From the NCBI GenBank assembly GCA_037046615.1, contig JBAOHD010000021.1, positions 1 through 64,000 on the forward strand: DNA of 64,000 nucleotides. Reading direction: 5' to 3'. The stretch comes from Phosphoribacter sp037046615 (GTDB taxonomy: Bacteria; Actinomycetota; Actinomycetes; Actinomycetales; Dermatophilaceae). The notes under the pieces were generated by a model. It was not told the DNA's origin. It searched no databases and saw only the letters and a program-made list of their open reading frames with translations. The translations under genes and the position numbers were made by a program. Below, piece after piece: positions 20,520 to 30,986 of this stretch; position 1 is the first letter of the stretch, and the number at the start of each line of letters is the position of its first letter.

Positions 20520-21804
20520 GTGAGCGCGGGCCACGCGCCCGCTCCGGCCGCCACCGCGACCGGGGCGCCCGAGCACGCCGTCGCTCGACGTGGTCGTCCC
20601 CGTCTACAACGAGGAGACGCGACCTCGGCCCCAGCGTGCGCGCGCCTGCACGCCTACCTCGACGCGGCGCCTTCCCGTGCCCTGCGCGGATCACCATCGC
20701 CGACAACGCGAGCACCGACGCGCACGTGGGCGATCGCCGACGCGACCTGCGCCGCGACGCTGCCCGGACGTGCGCGCCGTGCACCTCGACCGCAGAAGGG
20801 CCGCGGCCGCGCGCTGCACCAGGTGTGGTCGGCGAGCGACGCCGACGTCGCTCGCCTACATGGACGTCGACCTCTCGACCGACCTCGCGGCGCTGCTCCC
20901 GCTCGTCGCGCCGCTGCTCTCCGGGCACAGCGACCTCGCGATCGGCACGCCGGCTCGCCCGCGGCTCGCGCGTCGTGCGCGGCCCCAAGCGCGAGCTCAT
21001 CTCGCGCTCGCTACAACCTGCTGCTGCGCACCACGCTGCGCCACGCGCTTCTCCGACGCGCAGTGCGGCTTCAAGGCGATCCGCGCCGACCGCGCCCGCG
21101 AGCTGCTCCCGCTCGTCGAGGACACCGGCTGGTTCTTCGACACCGAGCTGCTCGTGCTCGCCGAGCGCGCCGGCCTGCGCATCCACGAGGTGCCGGTCGA
21201 CTGGGTCGACGACCCGGACTCCCGCGTCGACATCGTCGCGACGGCGACGCGCCGACCTGCGCGGGCATCGTGGCGGCTCGCGCGCGGCATGGCGACGCGG
21301 CCGGATCCCGGTCGACCGGCGCTGCCGGCGCCCGGGCGCGCCGACGTCCCGCCGCGGCTCGGCTCGCCAGCTCGTGCGGTTCGCCGCGATCGGCGTCGCG
21401 TCGACCGCTCGCCTACCTCGCGCTCTTCCTGCTGCTGCGCGGCGCCGCTGGGCGCGCAGTGGCGCGAACGCGGCGGCGCTGCTGCTCACGGCCGTCGCGC
21501 AACACCGCGCGCGAACCGCCGGCTCACGTTCGGCGTGCGCGGCGCCGCCGACCGGTTCCGCCACCAGCTGCAGGGCCTCGTCGTGCTTCGCCATCGGCCT
21601 CGCCCTCACGTCGGCGTCGCTCGGCGCTGCTCGGCGCGCTCGCCCCCGACGCGCTCGCGCGCCGGCTCGAGGTCGCCGTGCTCGTCGCCGCGAACGTCGC
21701 CGCGACGCTCGTCCGCTTCCTGCTCTTCCGCGTCGTGGGTGTTCCCGCGTCACGCGACCGCCCCGCCCTGCCCGCACACGCCCGACCGGAGGACCACCGC
21801 ATGA
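20520..21804 (+). CDS. Family 2 glycosyltransferase fused to a GtrA-like membrane domain (frameshifted)
   Basis: The N-terminal half is a dolichol-phosphate-mannose-synthase-like GT2: DVVVPVYNEE, ITIADNASTD, LAYMDVDLSTDLAALLPLV (the DXD site) and FSDAQCGFKAIRADRA followed by DTGWFFDTELLVLAE. The C-terminal part has four hydrophobic segments (LVRFAAIGVASTLAYLALF, AALLLTAVANTAANRRLTF and two more) typical of GtrA. It would attach a sugar to polyprenyl phosphate and help flip it. GTG 20520 is the likely start; the TGA at 21802-21804 overlaps the ATG of the next gene. About ten indels occur. It probably supplies the lipid-linked sugar donor for the adjacent GT39 protein. Confidence 0.85.
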
Positions 21805-23979
21805 GCACCGTCGCACCGACCCGACCACCTCCGTGCCGCCGCTCGACGGGCTCGCGGACCGCCGCCGAGCCCGCGCGCCGTCCCCCGTGCGCCCGCCGCG
21901 CTGGACGGCGACGCCGGCGGCGCGCCGCACCTGCGGCGCGCTCGGCGCCGCGTCGTGGCGCGGCGACGCCGACGACCCGCGCTGGGTGCGCCGTCGCTGC
22001 TCGCGCTGCTCGTCGCGACCGCGCTGCTCTACCTCTGGGACCTCGGCGGCCTCCGGCTGGGCGAACGCGTTCTACTCCGCCGCCGCGCAGGCCGGCAGCG
22101 AGAGCTGGAAGGCGTTCCTCTTCGGCTCGCTCGGACGCCGCGAACTTCATCACCGTCGACAAGCCCCCGGCCTCGCTGTGGCCGATGGGGCTGTCGGTGC
22201 GCATCTTCGGGCTGAGCTCGCTGGAGCATGCTCGTGCCGCAGGCGCTCATGGGCGTCGCGAGCCGTCGGCCTGCTCTACGCTCGCCGTACGCCGCGTCGC
22301 CGGCGCCGCCGCCGGCCTCGTCGCCGGCGCGGTGCTCGCGCTCACGCCGGTCGCGGCGCTGATGTTCCGGTTCAACAACCCCGACGCGCTGCTCGTGCTG
22401 CTGCTCGTCGCGCCGCGGCGTACGACCACGGTGCGCGCGACCGAGCAGCCGCGTCGCTGCGGTGGCTCGTCGTCGACCGGCGTGCTCGTCGGCTTCGCGT
22501 TCCTCACCAAGATGCTGCAGGCGTTCCTCGTCGCTGCCCGCGTTCGCGCTCGTCTACCTGGTCGCCGCGCCCGACGACGCTGCGCCGCCGGCTCGTCGAC
22601 CTGGTGCGTCGCCGGCGTCGCGATGGTCGTCGTCGGTCGGCTGGTGGATCGCGCTCGTCGAGCTGTGGCCGGCGGCGAGCCGCCCCTACATCGGCGGCTC
22701 GCAGACCAACTCGGTCCTCGAGCTGATCATGGGCTACAACGGCCTCGGCCGGATCACCGGCGACGAGACCGGCAGCGTGGCGGCCGGGCGGCACCGGCGG
22801 CGCCGGCGTCGGGGCGCGACCGGGCTGGGACCGGCTGCTTCAGCGCCAGCTACGGCGGTCAGATCGCCTGGCTCATCCCCGCCGCGCTGCGTGCTCGGCC
22901 TGCGCGGTGCTCGTGGTCACGCGGCGCGCGCCGCGCACCGACCGCGCCGCGCGCCGTCGGCTGATCCTGTGGGGCGGCTGGCTGCTGCGTCACCGGCGCT
23001 CGTCATCTCGCTTCGCGCAGCGGCATCATCCACGAGTACTACACCGTGGCGCTGGCCCCGGCGATCGGCGCGCTCGTCGCGCATCGGCGGCGCGCGCGCT
23101 CTGGCAGCTGCGCGAGCACGCCGCCGCGCGCATCGCGCTCGCGGTCACCGTCGCCGGCTCGTCGGTCGTGGGCGCGCGGTCCTGCTCGCCCGGTCCGCCG
23201 GACTGGCATGCCCGTGGCTGCGCTACGCCGTCGCTCGTCGCGCGGCACCGGCTCGGCGCGCTCGCGCTCCTCGCCGCCGACCGGCTGTCGCGCCGCGTGC
23301 GCCGGCGGCGTCGCTCGCCGCGGCGCTCGCGTCGGCGCTCGCTCGCGCCGGCGGCGTACTCGCTGCAGACCGCGACGACCGCGCACACCGGGCTCGCTGC
23401 CCGACGGCCGGACCCTCGACCGGCGGCGGCTTCGGCGGCCGCGGCGGCGGCCCGGGCGGCTGTCGGCGGGCTGCCCGCAGGGCAGGCCCCGGGCGGCGCG
23501 CACCGGCCGCAGGCGCGCGCCGGCGCCCGCCGCGCGGGCCTCGGCGGCGCCAGCGCCCGGCCCGCAGGGCGGCGGCATGGGCGGCCTGCTCGGAGCCTCG
23601 ACCCCGCACCGCGACTGGTGGCGCTGCTGACCGCGGACGCCGACGCGCTACACGTGGGTCGCGGCGGCCGTGGGCGCGCAGACCGCGGCGGGCTACCAGC
23701 TCGCCACCGGCGACCCGGTGATGTCGCTCGGCGGCTTCAACGGCAGCGACCCGTGGCCGACGCTCGACGGTCTTCCAGGCAGCTACGTCGCCGTCCGGCC
23801 AGGTGCACTACTTCATCGCCGGGCGGCGGCATGGGCGGCTCCGAACGGCGGCGCCTCGGCGCACCGAGCGAGATCGCCGCAGTGGGTCGCCGACGACCTT
23901 CACCGCCCAGACCGTCGGCGGCGTGACCGTGTACGACCTCACCGCACCCCTGTCGAGCGGGTCCAGCACCACTGCGTGA
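21801..23979 (+). CDS. Family 39-like glycosyltransferase (polyprenyl-phosphate-sugar dependent; frameshifted)
   Basis: This large membrane glycosyltransferase of the ArnT/PMT class uses polyprenyl-phosphate sugars outside the membrane. An early helix is followed by NAFYSAAAQAGSESWKAFLF and NFITVDKPPASLWPMGLSVR, where the first loop carries the catalytic Asp region of this class (VDKPP). Many hydrophobic segments follow, then MFRFNNPDALLVLLLV, SQTNSVLELIMGYNGLGRI and FSASYGGQIAWLIPAAL. After the helices a Gly-rich linker (near 23400-23600) leads to an extracytoplasmic domain ending QTVGGVTVYDLTAPLSSG. Indels are dense throughout. It is translationally coupled to the GT2-GtrA gene. The acceptor is unknown. 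Confidence 0.8.
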
Positions 23980-24007
23980 CGCTCCCCTGACAGAGAGCGA
24001 CTGGGAG

Positions 24008-24045
24008 CTCCGCGTGCACCGGCGATTCGCCTGGTGCACGCGGAG
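24008..24045 (+). terminator. Terminator after the glycosyltransferase pair
   Basis: CTCCGCGTGCACC (24008-24020) pairs exactly with GGTGCACGCGGAG (24033-24045) around a twelve-base loop that itself contains GGCGATTCGCC. It lies 29 bases after the GT39 stop. Confidence 0.75.
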
Positions 24046-24160
24046 TCTGGGCGTTCAGCCCCCCGTTGCTCACAGTGGGTGACACCGCTCTCACCCGCTC
24101 GGCCCATTCACCCATCAAGGGACTGCTCCGCAGCGTGACATCCGGGCATGATCAACCGAC

Positions 24161-27100
24161 GTGCGTGACCGCCTCCCCTCGTGGTTGGCCTCGGCCGACC
24201 CGGCGGGGCCCGGCCTCGGCGACCCCGCGCTCGTCGCGGCCGCCGACGCCGACGCCACCGGCCTCGTGTGGGTCGGAGAGGACGGGGTCGGTCCGCTGGA
24301 CCGACGAGGCGTACCGCCTGCACGGCCGTCCGCGCTGGCGCCGGGTCCGCGCGATCGACGACGTCACCCGCGGTCTGTCCACCGCCGATGCCGGGCGGGT
24401 GACCGCGGCGTACCTCACCCTCGTGGGCACCGGCGACGTCGAGCTCCTCTACACCGTGGTCGGCGAGACCGGCCGGCCGCTCGACGTGCTGCTGCGCGGC
24501 GCCTGGCCCGGCCTGGCCATGGTGCAGCGCGCGACGTACCAGCGCGCGGACGAGCCGGCCCCGGAGCCGGTCGCGGTCGAGGCCACCGAGGCGGTCGAGC
24601 CCGAGCCCGAACCCGTCGAGCCCGAGGTCGACGCGCGCGGTGGAGGTCGTCGCCGTCGAGGTCGTGGAGGTCGTCGAGGTCATCGAGGTGGTGGAGACCG
24701 TCGAGGTGGTCGAGGTCGTCGCCGCCGAGGCGCCGGCGCCGACGGAAGCACTCCCCGACCCCGAGACCGACCAGGCCTTCCGCGCGCTGTTCGACGCGAG
24801 CCCCAGCGGCCTCGCCGAGCTGCGCGACGACGGCACGTTCGTGCGCGTCAACGACGCGTTCTGCCGCCTCGTCGGGCGCACCTGGGACTCCCTGCGCGAC
24901 ACGGTGTACGAGGCGCTCATCCATCACGAGGACCGCGCGTCGGCGTTCGTGTCGCGCACCCGTCGGGAGACCGACGGCGCACCCGTCGCACCCAACGAGC
25001 ACCGGCTCCTGCACTCGGACGGATCGGTGGTCTGGGTGCGTGCCCGCACGTCGCCGATCGACTCGGCCGAGGGACCGCGCCTGCTCGTCTCGCTCGACAA
25101 CGTGACGGCCGCGCGGGCGCGCGAGGCGCAGCTCACGCACGACGCCCTGCACGACTCCCTGACGGGTCTGCCCAACCGTCGGCTCGTCCTCGACCGGCTC
25201 GAGCGCGCGGTGTCGCGCGCCCGCCGCGGCGGCCAGCGCCTCGCGGTGTTCTTCATCGACGTGGACGATCTGAAGCACGTGAACGACACGCACCCGTGGC
25301 AGCACAAGGCGGGCGACGTGCTGCTCACGAGCATCGCCGTCGCCATGCGCGGCGCGCTGCGCGAGACCGACGCGCTCGGGCGACTCGCCGGCGACGAGTT
25401 CCTCGTGATCTGCGAGGAGGTCGGCGACGACGTCGCCGTGAGCGAGCTCGCCGAGCGTCTGCTGGACGCCGCACGTCAGCCGGTGCCGCTCGGTCCGCAG
25501 ACGCACCACCCCACCGTCAGCATCGGCCTCGCCGTCAGCTCGGAGGACGACGAGACGGCCGAGGAGCTGCTCTCGCGCGCCGACTCCGCGATGTACGTCG
25601 CCAAGAGCCACGGCGGCGGGCGCGTCGAGCGGGCCGACGAGCTCACGTCGGCGTCGATGCCGGACCTCGTCGGCGCCCTGGCGCGCAGCGAGCTGCGGAT
25701 GCAGTACCAGCCCGTGGTGTCGCTCGCGACGGGTGCGGTGCTCGGCATGGCCGCGGTCCTGCGCTGGCAGCACCCGACCCTCGGCATGCTCCCCGCGCAC
25801 CAGGTGCGCACGGCCCTCGACTCGGCCGCGGTGCTGCCGGTGGTCGACTGGTGCATCGACCGCGCGATCAACGACGTCCGCACGGTGGCACCCACCCGCG
25901 TCGACCACGTGTCGGTGTGGCTGCCGGTCCCCGGCCGCGCCGTCCAGGCCACCAGCACCCGCGACGCCCTGCGTGCCGCGGTGCGCGGCGCCGACGGGTC
26001 GCAGACCCCCGACACGTCCCCGTCGCTCGTGCTCGACGTGCACGAGACCGACCTCGCCGCGCTCGCCCGCCGTCCCTCGTTGCGGCGCCAGCTCGCCGCG
26101 CTGACCGAGACCGGCCCGGTCGCGCTCGGCGTCGAGCACCTGTCCGCCGACGTCCTGCCCGTCGGCGCCCTGCAGCTGCTCGGCGCGGCGTCGGTATCGG
26201 TCGACCCCGAGCTGGTGCTCGCGGCGTCGGAGAACGAGTCGGGCGAGGCACTGGTCCGCTCGCTGGTCACGGGTGCCACCGCCGTCGGCGTGGTCACCGT
26301 CGCCACCGGCATCTCGTCCCCCGAGCTGCTCGAGGAGGCGCGCCGCCTCGGCGTGCACGCGGTGTCCGGCGACCTCATCGGCCCGGCCGCCTCGCTCGAG
26401 GTCTACTCCGACCTCCTGCACGGCGAGCGCGTCACGCTGCCCGGCGCGCCCGAGGTCACGATCGTGCGCCCGTTCGACGACGAGGACTACATCGCTCCCG
26501 GCCGCCCGATGCTCTCGGCGATCCGCGCCCTCGAGGAGGACTCCGAGGACGACCTGCTGGCCGAGGCGCTCCGGGACGACGAGGACGCGGACGCCGAGCC
26601 GTGGGGCGCCCCCGCGGACTCCGACGTCGCACCCGACGCCGCCGCTGACGAGGCCGCGGATGGACGAGGCTCCGGCGGACGAGCCCGTCGCGGAGGCCCC
26701 GCGCTCGAGCCGGCTGCTGCTCGGCGACGTCGTCGACCTGGCCGAGCAGGTGGCCCGCGAGCTCGGCGTCGCGCTGCCTCCGCCCGGCGCGGTGCCGCCG
26801 CCCGCTGCCGACGAGGCACCGGATCTGGTCGACGACGCTCCGCCGCCCGGCCGGACCCAGCCGCGCCTGCCGGGGCTGGCCGACCTGCACGCCGCGCTCG
26901 GCTCGCCCGAGGTCACCCGCGCCTTCCCCGACCGGTCCGAGCCGAGCGTCAGCGAGCCGGTCGAGGACGACGCTCCCGCCGACGAGGCCGAGGCCGGCGA
27001 CGCGCCCTCGGCTTCCCGCTCTGCCGGTGAGGCTGCCGACGAGACCGACCTGCGCGACCCCGACGCACCGCGCAGCGAGGGCCCGGGGCTCAGCCTGACG

Positions 27101-27417
27101 ACCTCGGCCCACGCGACGACGGCCCGGACGGGTCGGAGCCGCCCACGCGCCCCGGCCCGCACATCGTGGTGATCGACGACGTCGCGAAGCCCGACGGCGC
27201 GGCGGCTCCGGGCACCGGCCTGCGCGAGGGCGAGACCGGGACGACCCCCGACGTCGACCTCACCGACCAGCCGTCGGTCGACCTGCGGGTGCGCGGCGGC
27301 GACGGCCCGCGGATCGTGCTGCGCCCGGCCGGCGTCGACACCCCGGTGACGCCCGGGATCGCGCCGACCCTGCACCTGCGCGGCCTCGGCGGCAGCGACG
27401 GCGGCTCGATCCTCTAG
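24161..27417 (+). CDS. PAS-GGDEF-degenerate EAL signalling protein
   Basis: This protein of about 1,080 residues probably senses and signals through cyclic di-GMP. An N-terminal domain (24161-24560) is followed by a Glu/Val repeat linker, a PAS domain (LFDASPSGLAELRDDGTFVR onward), a GGDEF domain (HDSLTGLPNRRLVLDRLERA; active-site loop RLAGDEFLVI with an RETD inhibitory site before it) and an EAL-like domain. In the last, the EAL triad is replaced (GAVLGMAAVLRWQHP) and later acidic metal ligands are not evident, so phosphodiesterase activity is unlikely. The metal-binding helix reads NDTHPWQHKAGD, an odd form. A long acidic Pro-rich tail (after 26460) contains the only frame breaks (about 26660 and 27100). 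There are no membrane helices. Confidence 0.85.
24640..24722 (+). repeat. In-frame Glu-Val codon repeat
   Basis: A run of GAGGTCGTC/GAGGTGGTG-type units inside the signalling gene encodes about 28 residues of alternating E and V (for example VEVVEVVEVIEVVETVEVVE). It lies between the N-terminal domain and the PAS domain and would form an amphipathic or coiled linker. The repeat is imperfect at DNA level, which argues for selection on the protein. Confidence 0.6.
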
Positions 27418-27444
27418 CCCCGGCCGGCCTTCGCTGCCGACGGC

Positions 27445-27800
27445 TCAGCCGTAGCCGAGGTCGTGCAGGCGGTCGTCGTCGATGCCGAAGTGGTGGGCGA
27501 TCTCGTGCACCACGGTGATGTGCACCTCGTCGACCACGTCGTCGATCGTGTCGCAGATCGCCAGGATCGGGACGGCGGTAGATCGTGATGCGGTCCGGCA
27601 GCGCGCCGGCGTACGTAGTGGCCGCGCTCGGTCAGCGGCACCCCCTCGGTAGAGCCCGAGCAGCGGCTCGTCGCCCGGGCGCGACGTCGTCCTCGACGAC
27701 GAACACCACGTTGTCGACCAGGCGTGCGAGCTCGTCGGGGATCTCGTCGAGGGCCTCGGCGACGAGGTCCTCGAACTCCTCGAGCGGCACCTCGCAGCAC
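27445..27800 (-). CDS. Small zinc metallopeptidase-like protein (zincin-1; frameshifted)
   Basis: This protein of about 118 residues belongs to the predicted zincin family of minimal metallopeptidases. The motif VVHEIAHHFGIDDDRL carries HExxH with the third ligand region downstream. Preceding text FEDLVAEALDEIPDELARLV and NVVFVVEDDVAPG matches the family N-terminus. The probable start is GTG 27800, with GGGGGAGG nine bases upstream; indels near 27790, 27680, 27650, 27615 and 27580 break the frame. It is cytoplasmic. Its substrate is not known for the family. Confidence 0.75.
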
Positions 27801-27877
27801 GTCGCCGATCCTCCCCCACCGCACCGCCGCCTCGGCGGCCGCGACCTGCCCGGCCGAGCGGGCGGGTGAGGTCGGTT

Positions 27878-27907
27878 TTGGCTCGTCGGCGGGGCGTCCC
27901 GTATGCT
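27878..27907 (+). promoter_or_regulatory. Promoter of the tRNA-Glu/tRNA-Asp operon
   Basis: TTGGCT (27878-27883) and TATGCT (27902-27907) are separated by 18 bases, 40 bases before tRNA-Glu. Both boxes resemble the housekeeping sigma consensus, as expected for a stable RNA promoter in a high-GC genome. Confidence 0.6.
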
Positions 27908-27946
27908 TCCGGGGTCCCCGACGGGTGACGTCGGAGGCCGTACCAG

Positions 27947-28019
27947 GCCCCCATCGTCTAGTGGCCCAGGACACCGCCCTTTCACGGCGGCAGCACGGGT
28001 TCGAATCCCGTTGGGGGTA
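27947..28019 (+). tRNA. tRNA-Glu (TTC)
   Basis: The cloverleaf is complete: acceptor arms GCCCCCA and TGGGGGT, anticodon stem CCGCC/GGCGG around loop CTTTCAC giving anticodon TTC, and T-loop GGTTCGAATCCC. CCA is not encoded. It is followed after 35 bases by tRNA-Asp. Confidence 0.95.
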
Positions 28020-28054
28020 CGCAGCACCACCCAGCACGACACGCACCACAGCAA

Positions 28055-28128
28055 GGCCCCGTAGCGCAGTTGGTTAGCGCGCCGCCCTGTCACGGCGGAG
28101 GTCGCCGGTTCGAGCCCGGTCGGGGTCG
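28055..28128 (+). tRNA. tRNA-Asp (GTC)
   Basis: Acceptor arms GGCCCCG and CGGGGTC, anticodon stem CCGCC/GGCGG around loop CTGTCAC giving anticodon GTC, and T-loop GGTTCGAGCCC are present. It is co-transcribed with tRNA-Glu and followed by a terminator. Confidence 0.95.
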
Positions 28129-28134
28129 CCAGCA

Positions 28135-28168
28135 CGAAGGGCGCCACTCGCGAGAGTGGCGCCCTTCG
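28135..28168 (+). terminator. Terminator of the tRNA operon
   Basis: CGAAGGGCGCCACTC (28135-28149) is mirrored exactly by GAGTGGCGCCCTTCG (28154-28168) with a GCGA tetraloop, followed by TCGTT. Confidence 0.85.
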
Positions 28169-28281
28169 TCGTTCCGGTGGTGCCCCGGCCCGCCGCGCCC
28201 TCTCGGCAGCGACGGGCCGGTCGTCCGTTCCAGGCCCGGCGAGGGAGTACCCGGGCCTGGAGAGCAGCGGCGCGGGCCCGG

Positions 28282-29734
28282 TCAGGGCGCCGTCGCCTCG
28301 CGCAGGGCCGCGTAGGCCTGCGCGCACGTGCGGGGTCGGGATCGGCCTCGACCCAGCGGCCGGAGGCCGCGGGCCAGCGCGACATCAGCGCTACCGCGCG
28401 GCGAGCGTGCGCTGCGCCGCCTGGCGGGCGGCGCCGTCGGCGACGTACTCGCCCGGCTCGGCCAGGAGCACCGGCCGGCCGAAGACGGCGCGGCGCGACG
28501 TCGGCCACGGCGGCGTTGCTTGCGCAGCGCCGCCGATGAGCAGCACGCGGCCGACCGGGCACGCCGAGCGCCGTCGAGCGCGTCGACGGCGTCGGCGAGG
28601 CCGCACGAGCATCCCCTCGACCGCGGCGCGCGCGAGGTTGGCCGGCGTGGCGTTCGACGAGGGTCATGCCGGCGAGCACCCCGGTGGCGTCCGGGCCGGT
28701 TCGGCGTGCGCTCGCCCGCCGAGGTACGGCAGCAGCGACGAGCCCGTCGGCACCGCGGCGACGCCGACGAGCGCGAGCCGCGTCGAACGCCGTCGTGGTC
28801 GACGCCGAGGAGACGGGCGCACGACGTCGAGCACCTGCGCGGCGTTGAGCGTGCAGACCAGCGGGCAGGAAGCGCCCGGTCGCGTCGGCGAAGCCGGCGA
28901 CGGCACCGCTGACGTCGTGCGGTCGGAGGTCTCGGACACCGCGAACGCCGTGCCGCTCGTGCCGAGCGAGACGACGACGTCGCCGGGCTGCGCGGCGAGC
29001 CCGAGCGCGGCCGCCATGTTGTCGCCGGTGCCGGGCGCGAGCAGCGCGCCGGGAGCGGCACCCCAGTCGCGCGTGCGACCTCGCCGACGGCGTCGCGCGG
29101 CGCCGGCCACGCGTCGGCACCGCGAGCTCGCGGCCGAAGGCGCGCACGAGGAGGTCGGTGCGGTAGTCGCCCGAGGTCGGCGACCAGTAGCCGGTGCCGC
29201 TCGCGTCGCCGCGGTCGGTGGTGAGCGCGGCCGGCCGCCGCGCAGGCGACGGGTGAGCCAGTCGTGCGGGAGGCAGCACCGCGGTGGCGCGTGCGGCCGA
29301 TGCCGCGGCTCGTGCTGCGCCGATCCAGCGCAGCTTGGTGACGGTGAAGGACGGCGACCGGCACCGAGCCCGTCGGCCGTCGGCCCACGCCTCGGCGCCG
29401 AGCTCGCTCGACGAGGTCGGCTGCGGACCCGGCGCCGATCGGGTGTCGTTCCAGAGCAGTGCCGGCGCGCACCACGTCGCCCGCTCTCGTCGAGCAGCAC
29501 CATGCCGTGCTGCTGGCCGCCGACCGAGACGCGCGCCGACGTCGTCGAGCCCGCCGGCGTCGGCGATCGCCGCCGCAGAGCGCGACCTCCCACGCAGCCG
29601 GGTGCGACCGTCGGTGCCGTCCGGGTGCGGCGGCGCGGCCCGAGCGCACGAGGGCGCCCGTGTCGGCGTCGCGGACGACGACCTTGCACGACTGCGTCGA
29701 GGAGTCGATCCCCGGCGACGAGAGCGGATCCCAT
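28282..29734 (-). CDS. xylB: Xylulokinase (frameshifted)
   Basis: This FGGY-family sugar kinase phosphorylates D-xylulose to xylulose 5-phosphate. Recognised blocks across frames are MGSALVAG then DSSTQSCKVVVRDADTG, SVGGQQHGMVLLDE, LLWNDTRSA, DRGDASGTGYWSPTSGDYRT, GTGDNMAAALGLAAQPGDVV with VVSLGTSGTAFAV, and a C-terminal GGAA-like element (28495-28560). Corrected length is about 480 residues, normal for XylB. Indels are dense. The start ATG 29734 lies six bases from the xylA stop, so xylA-xylB form one operon. Confidence 0.9.
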
Positions 29735-29739
29735 CGAGG

Positions 29740-30919
29740 TCAGGCGGTGCCGAGCAGGTGCTCGATCGCGAGCTGGTCGAGCTGCACGTAGTGGTAGCCG
29801 CGCGCAGCCGCGGCCTCGACGTCGAAGTTCGCGTCGACGTCGGCGACGAGGTCGTCGTACGTCTCGCCGGGAGCCAGCGTGGGCACGGCCGGTGCCGCCG
29901 ACGCGCGAGGCCTCGAGCGCCGCCTGCACGCGCGGGTCGGCGCGGAACGCCTTCGGCCTTCTCGCGCAGCAGGATGTAGGTGCGCATGTTGGCGGCGGCC
30001 GACGCCCACACGCCGTCGATGTCCTCGGTGCGCATCGGCTTGTAGTCGAAGTGGCGCGGGCCGTCGTAGTCGGACGACTCGAGCAGGTCGACGAGGAAGA
30101 AGGCGCTGACAGCAGGTCGCCGTGGCCGAACACCAGGTCCTGGTCGAACTTCGGGCCGTGCTGGCCGTTGAGGTCGATGTGGAACAGCTTGCCTGTGCCA
30201 CAGCGCCTGCGCGATGCCGTGCACGAAGTTGAGGTTCGGACATCTGCTCGTGGCCGACCTCGGGGTTGAGGCCGACCATCTCGGGGTGCTCGAGCGTCGT
30301 TGATGAACGCGAGCGCGTGGCCGATCGTCGGCAGCAGGATGTCGCCGCGCGGCTCGTTGGGCTTGGGCTCGATGGCGAAGCGTGAGGTCGTAGCCCTTGT
30401 CGATCACGTACTGGCAGAGGAGGTCGAGGCCCTCCTTGTAGCGGCTCGAGCGCGTCGCCGACGTCCTTGGCCGCGTCGACCTCGGAGCCCTCGCGGCCGC
30501 CCCAGAAGACGTACGTCTCGGCACCGAGCTCGGCGGCGAGGTCGAGGTTGCGCATGACCTTGCGCGATGGCGAAGCGGCGGACGTCGCGGTCGTTGCTGG
30601 TGAACGCGCCGTCCTTGAAGACCGGGTGGGTGAACAGTGTTGGTGGTGGCCATCGGCACCTTCATGCCGGTGGCGTCGAGCGCGTCCTTGAAGCGCTGGA
30701 TGTGCTTCTCCGCGCTCGTCGGCGTCGACTGCCGAAGGGGATCAGGTCGTCGTCGTGGAAGGTGACGCCGTAGGCGCCGAGCTCGGCGAGGCGGTGCACG
30801 GACTCGACGGGGTCGAGCGGCGGGCGGGTCGCGTCGCCGAACGGGTCGCGGGCCTGCCAGCCCACGGTCCACAGACCGAATGTGAACTTGTCGCCCGGGG
30901 TCGGGGTGGGGAAGTTCAT
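29740..30919 (-). CDS. xylA: Xylose isomerase (frameshifted)
   Basis: This TIM-barrel enzyme converts D-xylose to D-xylulose using two divalent metals. The start MNFPTPTPGDKFTFGLWTVG is the actinobacterial family start. VTFHDDDLIPFG contains the catalytic His; ETYVFWGGREGSE, EPKPNEPRGDILLPT, GLNPEVGHEQM and FHIDLNGQHGPKFDQDL carry the metal ligands. Corrected length is close to 395 residues. Indels at about 30108, 30240, 30300, 30380, 30445, 30562, 30640 and 30729 split it. It is transcribed away from the ROK regulator and heads xylAB. Confidence 0.93.
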
Positions 30920-30944
30920 GGTTGCCTCCGTCGGGCTTCTGGGG

Positions 30945-30973
30945 GAGTATTCGTTCAGCGCCCAAACATACTC
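30945..30973. promoter_or_regulatory. Putative ROK/XylR operator
   Basis: GAGTAT (30945-30950) and ATACTC (30968-30973) are exact inverted halves in the 67-base gap between divergent xylA and the ROK gene. The centre TTCAGCGCCCAAAC is AT-enriched relative to the neighbourhood. ROK repressors bind palindromes in such gaps, so this is the best candidate for xylose control. Confidence 0.5.
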
Positions 30974-30986
30974 GCCTGGAGGCACC

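Noticed and set aside
24415..27375. 986-codon open frame on the minus strand
   Set aside because: It is the antisense shadow of the PAS-GGDEF gene, whose plus-strand motifs are unmistakable; the minus frame has no family-like sequence.
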